Source: Sphaerisporangium fuscum
GTDB taxonomy: Bacteria > Actinomycetota > Actinomycetes > Streptosporangiales > Streptosporangiaceae
Length of the DNA: 64,000 nucleotides
Assembly: GCF_018531465.1 (NCBI RefSeq)
Contig: NZ_JAHDTF010000013.1
Coordinates: forward strand, 1 to 64,000
Direction: 5' to 3'
Part shown: piece by piece, positions 9,001 to 16,192 of the stretch
Layout of the letters: every line of letters begins with the position of its first letter
How positions within the stretch are numbered: the first letter of the stretch is position 1
The notes under the pieces: model-generated
Databases searched by the model: none
What the model saw: only the letters and a program-made list of their open reading frames with translations
Told to the model about the DNA's origin: nothing
Made by a program: the position numbers and the translations under genes

Positions 9001-9903
9001 TCACCGGGGTTCCAGGTCGTCGAGCCAGAGTCGCTGCAGCATGTGCCAGTCCTCGGGGTGTCGGGAGATGCCTTCCTGGAAGACGCGCGCCATGCTCTGG
9101 GTCATGATGGCGACCTTCTCCTGGCGGGTGCCCTCGGCGGGGACGGGGATCTCCTCGTGGATGTGCACCCCCCAGCCGTCGCCCTCGAACCACAGGCTGG
9201 CGGGATGCAGGGCGGCGCCGGTCTGCAGGGCGAGGAGCGCGGGGCCGGCCACCATGCGGGTCCTGCCGTTGAAGAAGTCGACCTCGATCCCCTTCTCGGT
9301 CAGGTCGCGCTCGGCCGGCAGGCACACCGCCCGGCCGGCCCGGAGCCGCTGCGCGAGGGTGCCGAAGGCGTGGGCGGTGCCGCCTCCTCTGGCGGTGAGC
9401 GGCAGCACCTCCATGCCGAGGCTCTGACGGAAGGCGACGAACCGTTCGTACAGCGACTCGGGCTTCAGCCGCTCCATCACCGTGGTGAACGGATACCCCT
9501 TGTGGATCAGCCAGGCGCCGGCGAGGTCCCAGTTGCCCATGTGGGGCAGGGCGAACACGACGCCCCTGCCGCCGTCGAGGGTGGCGAAGGCCCGCTCCGC
9601 CCCGATGTCGCGCACGCCGGCGAGGACGCGTTCCCTGCCGATCACGGGCAGGCGCAGCGCCTCCAGCCAGTAGCGGAAGTAGGAGCGCAGCCCGGCCTTG
9701 CTGAGGTCGCGGATCGACGGATCCGAGACGTCCTTGCCCGTCACGCGGGCGAGGTTGGATTCCAGGCGCCGCACGAGCTTGCCGTGGCGCCGCCACATCA
9801 GGTCGGCGATGAGGCGGAAGGCCCACGCGGCCACCGGCTCGGGCAGCTTGGGCACCAGCACCCAGCCGAGGTGGAACGCCCAGACGACGAGCCGATCGGC
9901 CAC
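9001..9903 (-). CDS. patA: PIM acyltransferase (HtrB/LpxL-type)
   Basis: Acylates the mannose of phosphatidylinositol mannoside. About 300 residues from the GTG at 9903, which has a GGGGG-type ribosome site upstream and gives the family length; the open frame runs much further upstream but only as antisense to pgsA. Seen: RLESNLARVTG, YFRYWLEALRL, the acyltransferase block PHMGNWDLAGAW (in place of the H-x4-D motif, here H...D spaced by GNW), FVAFRQSLGMEVLPLT, LPAERDLTEKGIEVDFFNGRTRM, and the terminal PEDWHMLQRLWLDDL. It sits between pgsA (61 bp upstream) and pimA (7 bp downstream), which makes the PIM assignment stronger than the sequence alone would. Confidence 0.9.
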   Translation of the reverse strand: MADRLVVWAFHLGWVLVPKLPEPVAAWAFRLIADLMWRRHGKLVRRLESNLARVTGKDVSDPSIRDLSKAGLRSYFRYWLEALRLPVIGRERVLAGVRDIGAERAFATLDGGRGVVFALPHMGNWDLAGAWLIHKGYPFTTVMERLKPESLYERFVAFRQSLGMEVLPLTARGGGTAHAFGTLAQRLRAGRAVCLPAERDLTEKGIEVDFFNGRTRMVAGPALLALQTGAALHPASLWFEGDGWGVHIHEEIPVPAEGTRQEKVAIMTQSMARVFQEGISRHPEDWHMLQRLWLDDLEPR

Positions 9904-9964
9904 GCGAGGTTCACCCCCTAGGAGTCGGTGAGAAGATCTTCCGTCGATGCGTCGGGTCGTACGT

Positions 9965-10564
9965 TCATGTTGGCACTGTCTGGCGGTAAACGTGCAGAAT
10001 CCGCTGCCCGGCGGTGAACGCGCTGGCCGCGGCGAGCAGCCACAGCCCCACGGCCAGCACGTACGGCACGCCGAGCCCCGACAGGCCCGCGGCGACCAGG
10101 ACGACCAGCAGGCGCTCGCCGCGCTCGGCCAGGCCCACGTCGCAGGTGAGGCCGAGCCCCTCGGCGCGCGCCTTGGCGTACGACACCACCGCCCCCGCGA
10201 CCAGGCAGAACAGCGCGACGGCGGCCAGCACCCGCTCACCGGTGGACATGAACCACAGGATCAGCCCCGAGAAGATCGCGGCGTCGCCGACGCGGTCGAG
10301 GGTGGAGTCGAGGAAGGCGCCCCAGGTGCTGCCGTTGCCGAGCATGCGGGCCAGGACGCCGTCGAGCAGGTCGGCGAGCACGAAGACCGTGATGACGATC
10401 GTGCCGAGGAACAGCCGGCCGCTGGGGTAGAAGCCGAGCGCCCCCACGGCGACGCCGAGCGTGCCGACGGCGGTGATGACGTTCGGGCTGATGCCGCGGC
10501 GGGCCAGCGCCCGGCCGAGCGGGGTCAGCACACGGGTGACGGCGGGGCGCAGGCTCTTCAACAT
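9965..10564 (-). CDS. pgsA: Phosphatidylinositol (phosphate) synthase, CDP-alcohol phosphatidyltransferase
   Basis: Joins CDP-diacylglycerol to inositol (phosphate) in the membrane, supplying the acceptor used by PimA. 199 residues from the ATG at 10564, fitting the family. The metal-binding CDP-OH-P motif D-x2-D-G-x2-A-R-x8-G-x3-D-x3-D is intact in DLLDGVLARML...GAFLDSTLDRVGD. Five or six hydrophobic helices are visible (VITAVGTLGVAVGALGFY, LFLGTIVITVFVLADLL, LAAVALFCLVAGAVVSYA, LLVVLVAAGLSGLGVPYVLA). It starts the pgsA-patA-pimA run. In many actinobacteria HIT and thrS lie immediately upstream; here they are at 28.4-31.0 kb. Confidence 0.93.
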   Translation of the reverse strand: MLKSLRPAVTRVLTPLGRALARRGISPNVITAVGTLGVAVGALGFYPSGRLFLGTIVITVFVLADLLDGVLARMLGNGSTWGAFLDSTLDRVGDAAIFSGLILWFMSTGERVLAAVALFCLVAGAVVSYAKARAEGLGLTCDVGLAERGERLLVVLVAAGLSGLGVPYVLAVGLWLLAAASAFTAGQRILHVYRQTVPT

Positions 10565-10871
10565 CGCGGTCCGATCGTAGGCCACCCGGGGACCCGGGTT
10601 CGAACGGAGCCTCCCAGGTGAGCCGCCTGCCGCTGAATGGCACGCCGGAGCACGGGGAAGGGAAAAGGTGACAACACGAGAGGGAAACCGGCGGGCGAAC
10701 ACCTGGACAAGTCCAGATGTCGATTCGTGAGCACTTTTGCCTGTCCCCTCTTGTGATCCGCGCCACAGAGGTAAAGGGTGGTGTGCACCGCGCTCTCTCG
10801 GGGCGGCGGGCGCGGCGGCGGACGATGTGGCCGCGCGCGGCCGCATCTCACGGCGAAACGCGGGAGGCGAC
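10565..10871. promoter_or_regulatory. Divergent intergenic region pgsA / EF-G2 gene, with a CRP-like palindrome
   Basis: 307 bp with no plausible gene. It must carry outward promoters for pgsA (minus) and the EF-G-like gene (plus). At 10752-10767 lies TGTGATCCGCGCCACA, close to the CRP-type TGTGA-N6-TCACA pattern and about 105 bp before the EF-G2 start. The factor that would bind is not known from this window. Confidence 0.35.
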
Positions 10872-13031
10872 GTGCCGGAGAAGACCACGGGCCACACATC
10901 GGGAGCCGCGGGCAGAGCACCCTCGGCCGACCGGCCGGATGCGGTGCGCAATGTCGTGCTGGTCGGCCATTCCGGATCCGGGAAGACGACGCTCGTCGAG
11001 GCCCTGCTGGCCACGACGGGCACCATCCAGCGCATGGGCCGGGTGGAGGACGGCTCCACGGTCAGCGACTTCGACGAGGTGGAGGTGCGCCAGCAGCGCT
11101 CGGTCAACCTCGCCGTCGCGCCGGTGACGCACAACGACATCAAGATCAACCTGCTCGACACCCCGGGGTACGCCGACTTCGTGGGCGACCTGCGGGCGGG
11201 TCTGCGGGCGGCCGACGCCGCCCTGTTCGTGGTGTCCGCGGCCGAGGGCGTCGACGGGCTGACGCGCATGATCTGGGAGGAGTGCGCCGCCGTCGGCATG
11301 CCCCGGGCGGTCGTCATCACCAAGATCGACCATCAGCGCGCCGACTTCGACGACGTCGTCGCCACCTGCCAGGACACCTTCGGCGACGGCGTCGCCCCGC
11401 TCTACCTGCCCGTCGTCACCAACGGGCACGTCAACGGGCTCATCGGCCTGCTGACGCAGAAGTTCTTCAACTACGCCACCGGCTCCCGCACCGAGAACGA
11501 ACCGGGGCCGAGCTACCAGGACCAGATCGACGCCTACCGCGGCACGCTGATCGAAGGGATCATCCAGGAGAGCGAGGACGAGTCCCTCATGGACCGTTAC
11601 CTCTCCGGCGAGGAGATCGACACCAAGGTGTTGATCGAGGACCTCGAGAAGGCCGTGGCCCGGGGCGGCTTCTACCCGGTCCTCGCCACCTGCGCGGCGC
11701 CCGGCGCCGGCCCCGCCGTCGGCATGCTGGAGCTCCTGGAGGTGATCACCCAGGGCTTCCCGTCCCCGGTGGAGCACCCGCTGCCGGAGATCACCACGAT
11801 CGACGGCAAGCCCGTGGACGGCCTCACGTGCGCCCCCGACGGGCCGCTGGTCGCCGAGGTCGTCAAGACCACCAGCGACCCCTACGTCGGCCGCATCAGC
11901 CTGGTGCGGGTCTTCTCGGGGACGCTGCGCCCCGACATGGTCGTCCACGTGTCCGGCCACGGCATGGCCGAGCGCGGGCACGAGGACCACGACGTGGACG
12001 AGCGCATCGGCGCCCTGTCCTCTCCGCTCGGCAAGACGCAGCGCACCGCCACCAAGTGCATCGCCGGAGACATCTGCGCGGTCGCCAAGCTGGGCCGGGC
12101 CGAGACGGGTGACACCCTCTCCGACAAGGACCACCCCCTGCTGGTGACGTCGTGGACGATGCCCGACCCGCTGCTGCCCGTGGCGATCCGCGCGAAGTCC
12201 AAGGCCGACGAGGACAAGCTGTCGCAGGCCCTCGCCCGCCTGGTCGCCGAGGATCCGACGCTGCGCCTGGAGAACAACGCCGAGACCCGGCAGCTCGTGC
12301 TGTGGTGCATGGGCGAGGCCCACGCCGACGTCCTGCTCGACCACCTGGCCAAGCGCCACGGCGTGGAGGTCGAGCGGATCGACCTGCGGGTGCCGCTGCG
12401 CGAGACCTTCAGCGGCAAGGCCCAGGGCATGGGCCGCAACGTGAAGCAGACCGGCGGGCACGGGCAGTACGCCATCTGCCACGTCGAGGTGGAGCCGCTG
12501 GAGTCGGGCGGCGGGTTCGAGTTCGTCGACAAGATCGTCGGCGGGGTGGTGCCGAGGCAGTTCATCCCCTCGGTCGAGAAGGGCGTGCGCGCCCAGATGG
12601 AGCGCGGCGTCCTCGCCGGCTACCCCGTCGTCGACATCCGCGTCACGCTGTACGACGGCAAGGCGCACTCGGTCGACTCCTCCGACATGGCCTTCCAGAT
12701 CGCCGGGCAGCTGGCGCTCAAGGAGGCCGCGGCGAAGGTGCCCGCCCTGCTGCTGGAGCCCGTGGACGAGGTCTCGGTCCTGGTGGAGGACGAGCACGTG
12801 GGCGCGGTGATGTCCGACCTGTCCTCCCGCCGGGGCCGCGTCATCGGCACCGAGGCCGTCGGCACCGGCCGCACCCTGGTGAGGGCCGAGGTGCCCGAGC
12901 TCGAGATCACCCGTTACGCCATCGACCTGAGGTCGATGTCCCACGGCACCGGCACCTTCCAGCGAAGCTTCCTGCGCTACGAGCCCCTGCCGTCCCACCT
13001 GGCGGAGAAGATGAGATCCGCCTCCGACTAG
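10872..13031 (+). CDS. EF-G-like translational GTPase (EF-G2 type)
   Basis: 719 residues from the GTG at 10872, which has GGGAGG 5 nt upstream; the frame continues upstream without homology. GTPase motifs: G1 GHSGSGKTT, G3 DTPGYADFVGDL, G4 ITKID. Domains II-V follow: SDPYVGRISLVRVFSGTL (II), LARLVAEDPTLRLENN (III), GKAQGMGRNVKQTGGHGQYA and KGVRAQMERGVLAGYPVVDIRVTLYDGKAHSVDSSD (IV), LLLEPVDEVSV...SSRRGRVIGTE (V). The domain IV loop and the absence of rps/tuf neighbours mark this as the accessory EF-G2 lineage, not the housekeeping fusA. In mycobacteria this paralogue lacks translocase activity; its role here is unknown. Confidence 0.9.
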   Translation: MPEKTTGHTSGAAGRAPSADRPDAVRNVVLVGHSGSGKTTLVEALLATTGTIQRMGRVEDGSTVSDFDEVEVRQQRSVNLAVAPVTHNDIKINLLDTPGYADFVGDLRAGLRAADAALFVVSAAEGVDGLTRMIWEECAAVGMPRAVVITKIDHQRADFDDVVATCQDTFGDGVAPLYLPVVTNGHVNGLIGLLTQKFFNYATGSRTENEPGPSYQDQIDAYRGTLIEGIIQESEDESLMDRYLSGEEIDTKVLIEDLEKAVARGGFYPVLATCAAPGAGPAVGMLELLEVITQGFPSPVEHPLPEITTIDGKPVDGLTCAPDGPLVAEVVKTTSDPYVGRISLVRVFSGTLRPDMVVHVSGHGMAERGHEDHDVDERIGALSSPLGKTQRTATKCIAGDICAVAKLGRAETGDTLSDKDHPLLVTSWTMPDPLLPVAIRAKSKADEDKLSQALARLVAEDPTLRLENNAETRQLVLWCMGEAHADVLLDHLAKRHGVEVERIDLRVPLRETFSGKAQGMGRNVKQTGGHGQYAICHVEVEPLESGGGFEFVDKIVGGVVPRQFIPSVEKGVRAQMERGVLAGYPVVDIRVTLYDGKAHSVDSSDMAFQIAGQLALKEAAAKVPALLLEPVDEVSVLVEDEHVGAVMSDLSSRRGRVIGTEAVGTGRTLVRAEVPELEITRYAIDLRSMSHGTGTFQRSFLRYEPLPSHLAEKMRSASD

Positions 13032-13045
13032 CGGCCCGCCCCCTT

Positions 13046-13091
13046 CCCGGCGCCGGTCCCCGCACGTCAGCTGCTCGTGACCGGCGCCGGG
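13046..13091 (+). terminator. Hairpin after the EF-G2 gene
   Basis: 13-bp perfect arms (13046-13058, 13079-13091) with a 20-nt loop, 14 bp after the EF-G2 stop. No T tract; a GC-rich terminator is the simplest reading. Confidence 0.55.
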
Positions 13092-13438
13092 TCGGCGGGG
13101 ACCCGTTACGGCGAAGCCGGCGCCACCGTACGGCGGGGACCTCGGGGGCCGCCGGCGGAAGGCTGTCCCGGTGCAGGACGGCGGACGCCGCGGAGCTTCG
13201 GGTAAGACACTTGTCACCATCCGGCGTGGCGGGCCCGTGGCATGCCGGCCGGACGCGGAAGCCGCCCGGGTACGGAGACGCAGGTCCCCGAGGTTCTCCG
13301 CCCTTCCCTGGAGGGCCGCCCGGGCGTCCGCGGCTTCGCCGCATCGTTCACTGCGGCTCCATGGGTCATGGCGGTATCACGATCTGATTTCTTTCATCCG
13401 GCCTTACCAGTTCTTTGCCGATGCCAGACTGGTGTCCC
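13092..13438. other. Intergenic region upstream of the GHL10 gene
   Basis: About 350 bp of non-coding sequence. Open frames here are low-complexity shadows. The last 60 bp are less GC-rich than the surroundings and presumably hold the promoter of the downstream gene. No operator or RNA structure was recognised. Confidence 0.4.
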
Positions 13439-15082
13439 ATGCGAAACGGACATCGGCCTCTGCTCGCCGCCACCACCATCGCGGCGGTCACCACCGGCGT
13501 CGCCTATCTGTTCGGCCCGGGTGGCGTGCGGGCCGAGAAGGCGGACAGCGAGACCAAGCCCGCGACGCCGGCCGCCACGAGCCGCCGTACCCCCGCCCCC
13601 AAGGCGACGAGCCACCGCACCACGGCGGCCTCCGCGTCGGCCTCGCCGGTGTGCGCGGTGAACCCCAAGTACCCCAAGCGCCAGCTCCGGGGCGTGTGGA
13701 TCGCCACCGTGCACAACGTCGACTGGCCCTCCGAGACCGGCCTGGACCCCGCGCGGCAGCAGGCGGAATACGTGCGCATCCTCGACAACGCGGTCAAGCG
13801 GCACCTCAACGCCGTCTTCGTGCAGGTCCGCCCGGCCTCCGACGCGATCTACCGCTCGCCGTACGAGCCGTGGTCGCAGTGGCTGACCGGCACCGCCGGG
13901 AAGGACCCCGGCTGGGAGCCGCTCCCCTTCCTGATCGCCGAGGCGCACAAGCGGGGCCTGGAGTTCCACGCGTGGTTCAATCCCTATCGCGCCGCCGACA
14001 AGGACGACGTGAACGCGCTGCCCGAGAACCACCCGGCCCGTCAGCACCCCGGGTGGACGGTGAAGTACCAGGGGAAGCTGTACTACAACCCCGGCCTGCC
14101 CGAGGTCCGCGCCTACACCGTCAAGGTCATCGACGACGTCGTGCAGCGGTACGACATCGACGGCGTGCACTTCGACGACTACTTCTACCCCTATCCGGGC
14201 AACGGCGCGAAGTTCTCCGACAAGGCCGCCTTCGCCAAGTACGGAAAGGGCATGTCGCTGGCCGCCTGGCGCCGGGACAACGTGAACAAGCTCGTCGCCG
14301 AGGTGGGCGAGGCCGTCCACGCCACCAAGCCGTACGTCAAGTTCGGCATCAGCCCGTTCGGGATCTGGCGCAACAAGTCCGACGACCCGTCCGGCTCCGA
14401 CACCAAGGGCCTGTCGGCCTACGACGCGATCTACGCCGACGCCCGTGCCTGGATCAAGGCCCGTTCGGTCGACTACGTCATGCCGCAGCTCTACTGGCCG
14501 CGCGGGTTCTCCGCCGCCGACTACGCCAAGCTCGTGCCCTGGTGGGCGAACGAGGTCAAGGGCACCGGGGTGCACCTGTACATCGGCCAGGCGCTGTACC
14601 GGGTCGGCACCAAGGACGACGCGGCGTGGACCAAGGCGGGCGAGCTGCCGTCCCACCTGACCCTCGGCCGCAAGTATCCCGAGGTCGGGGGGGACGTCTA
14701 CTTCAGCGCGGCCGACCTCGGCAGGAACCCGCTCCACGTGCTCGACGCGATCGTCAAGGACCACTATCCGCGTCCGGCGCTGACGCCGCTGATGAAGGAG
14801 CGCGGCGGCGCCGCCCCCGCCGCCCCGCAGGCCGTGCGCCGCACCGGGGGCACGCTGCAGTGGAAGGCCTCCCCCGGCGCCCGCTCCTACGCGGTGTACC
14901 GGGTGGCGGAGGCCAAGCCCGGCGACTGCGCGACCGCGGACGCCCGCAACCTCCTCGCCGTCGTCCCCGCGAGCGGCGCCGCCGACGAGTCGTACGCCGC
15001 CCGCACGGACGGCACCTACCTGGTCACCGCCCTCGACCGCCTCGGCAACGAGAGCGCCGCCACCGTCGCGACCCTCACCTAG
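13439..15082 (+). CDS. Secreted glycosyl-hydrolase-like 10 (GHL10/DUF187) protein
   Basis: 547 residues. The N-terminus (PLLAATTIAAVTTGVAYLF...GGVRA) is a signal peptide or anchor, followed by a Thr/Ala/Pro linker. From about residue 75 the GHL10 TIM barrel is clear: KYPKRQLRGVWIATVHNVDWP, LNAVFVQVRPASDAIYRS, AHKRGLEFHAWFNPYR, WTVKYQGKLYYNPGLPEVR, YDIDGVHFDDYFYPYP, FGISPFGIWRN, VDYVMPQLYWPRG. A C-terminal fibronectin-III-like domain follows (LQWKASPGARSYAVYRV). Such proteins act on cell-wall or environmental glycans; the substrate is not established. ATG 13439 gives the best signal peptide; ATG 13415 is an in-frame alternative. It converges with, and overlaps by 8 bp, the next gene. Confidence 0.85.
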   Translation: MRNGHRPLLAATTIAAVTTGVAYLFGPGGVRAEKADSETKPATPAATSRRTPAPKATSHRTTAASASASPVCAVNPKYPKRQLRGVWIATVHNVDWPSETGLDPARQQAEYVRILDNAVKRHLNAVFVQVRPASDAIYRSPYEPWSQWLTGTAGKDPGWEPLPFLIAEAHKRGLEFHAWFNPYRAADKDDVNALPENHPARQHPGWTVKYQGKLYYNPGLPEVRAYTVKVIDDVVQRYDIDGVHFDDYFYPYPGNGAKFSDKAAFAKYGKGMSLAAWRRDNVNKLVAEVGEAVHATKPYVKFGISPFGIWRNKSDDPSGSDTKGLSAYDAIYADARAWIKARSVDYVMPQLYWPRGFSAADYAKLVPWWANEVKGTGVHLYIGQALYRVGTKDDAAWTKAGELPSHLTLGRKYPEVGGDVYFSAADLGRNPLHVLDAIVKDHYPRPALTPLMKERGGAAPAAPQAVRRTGGTLQWKASPGARSYAVYRVAEAKPGDCATADARNLLAVVPASGAADESYAARTDGTYLVTALDRLGNESAATVATLT

Positions 15083-15821
15083 AGGCGAGCCGGTCGGCGG
15101 CGTGGGCGGCGGCCGCCGCGGCGAAGGCCCGCACGATCGGGTGCGGGCGCGCCCCGTCGCCGGCCAGTTCGGGCTGGAACAGGGTGCACAGGAAGAACGG
15201 GTGCTCCGCCAGCTCCGCGATGCGCGCCTGGCCATCGTCGTCGAACCCGGTGAACGACATGCCGTGCTCGCGCAGCAGGCCCAGGTAGGACTGGTTGAGG
15301 CCGTAGGAGCAGTGGTAGCGCTCCATCCTGCGGTCGGCCCCGAGCACCTTCTCGGCCAGCGACCCGGCGGTGACGCGGACCGGCGCCTCGTGGCCGACCA
15401 GCGAGCAGGCCAGCGGCATGATCAGCATGCCGTCGGCGTCGTCGTCCAGGGCGGCGTTCTCGGCGTGGAGGGCGCCCCGCATGCCGCACACGTCGCGGGC
15501 GTACTCCAGCAGGGCGTGCTGGAAGCCCGCGCAGGTGCCGAGGAACGGGACCCGGCCCTCCCGCGCCGCCCGTACCGCGGCGAGGGCGCCCGCCTCGCTG
15601 GCGTACGGGCTGCCGGGCACCAGCCAGACGCCGTCGAACCCGTCCAGCGCCCCGTCCTGCCCGGCGTCCTCGGTGGGGATCCAGTACACGTCCAGCTCCA
15701 GCAGGTCGCGCTCGCGCAGCGCGTCCAGCAGGACGGGGATGCGCCCGTGGGCGCGCACGTGCGGGGAACGGTCGCCGACCAGGGCGAGGCGGGCGGCGAA
15801 GGCCGAGGCGGTGGAAGGCAT
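15075..15821 (-). CDS. CTP-synthase C-terminal-like glutamine amidotransferase, catalytic His missing
   Basis: 248 residues from the ATG at 15821, with AGGAG 7 nt upstream. It matches only the class-I amidotransferase half of CTP synthase: LALVGDRSPHVRAH at the N-terminus, FDGVWLVPGSPYAS, and the nucleophile elbow GTCAGFQHALLEYAR with Cys97. In CTP synthase the triad is completed by His and Glu in an HPE motif; here the sequence is FQPEL, with Gln216 replacing the His and Glu218 kept. This fits the little-studied family named CTP synthase C-terminal region-related (seleno)protein rather than PyrG. No synthetase domain is nearby. Activity and substrate unknown; loss of ordinary glutaminase activity is an inference. 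Confidence 0.8.
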   Translation of the reverse strand: MPSTASAFAARLALVGDRSPHVRAHGRIPVLLDALRERDLLELDVYWIPTEDAGQDGALDGFDGVWLVPGSPYASEAGALAAVRAAREGRVPFLGTCAGFQHALLEYARDVCGMRGALHAENAALDDDADGMLIMPLACSLVGHEAPVRVTAGSLAEKVLGADRRMERYHCSYGLNQSYLGLLREHGMSFTGFDDDGQARIAELAEHPFFLCTLFQPELAGDGARPHPIVRAFAAAAAAHAADRLASR

Positions 15822-16192
15822 GACGAGGCTCCTGACAGCGGGAAGGGGATCGACCGGCATGACCATCCTTGGCCGCCGAGGGCCTTGAGCGCCAACGATG
15901 ATTCCCGGTCGGCCGATAAGCGATCCTGATGGAATGCGGACCCCCGGTGCCGCCGGTGTGCGACGATGTCGGCTGTACTCCCCGCGGAGCGCTCCGGGCG
16001 TCCCGTCCGGAGTCGGCGCACCGCTTTAGATCTTGCTAGGGTGCGCGCGGGCCCACGTCTCGGGGACGTTCACGGCCGGCCACCGGCGACCTCGAATTCC
16101 CGGACGGGTTCGACGTGATTTCCTGGACCGCGTGGCCGCCCTTCCCGTACGGTGCCAAGGATTTGCCGGGAGAAGGTTGTGGGAGGTCGTCG
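15822..16192. other. Divergent intergenic region
   Basis: 371 bp between the amidotransferase (minus) and the polytopic membrane protein (plus). It must hold two outward promoters; I could not pick convincing -35/-10 pairs and saw no palindrome of note. Confidence 0.35.

Noticed and set aside
9904-10239. N-terminal extension of patA into pgsA
   Set aside because: The added residues are antisense to pgsA and lack homology; the GTG at 9903 gives the family length.
10590-10640. GGTTCGAAC resembling a tRNA T-loop
   Set aside because: Flanking bases do not pair as a T stem and no acceptor or anticodon arm can be folded.
10848-13220. A 790-codon frame opposite the EF-G2 gene
   Set aside because: Compositional shadow of the high-GC third position; the plus-strand GTPase motifs are unambiguous.
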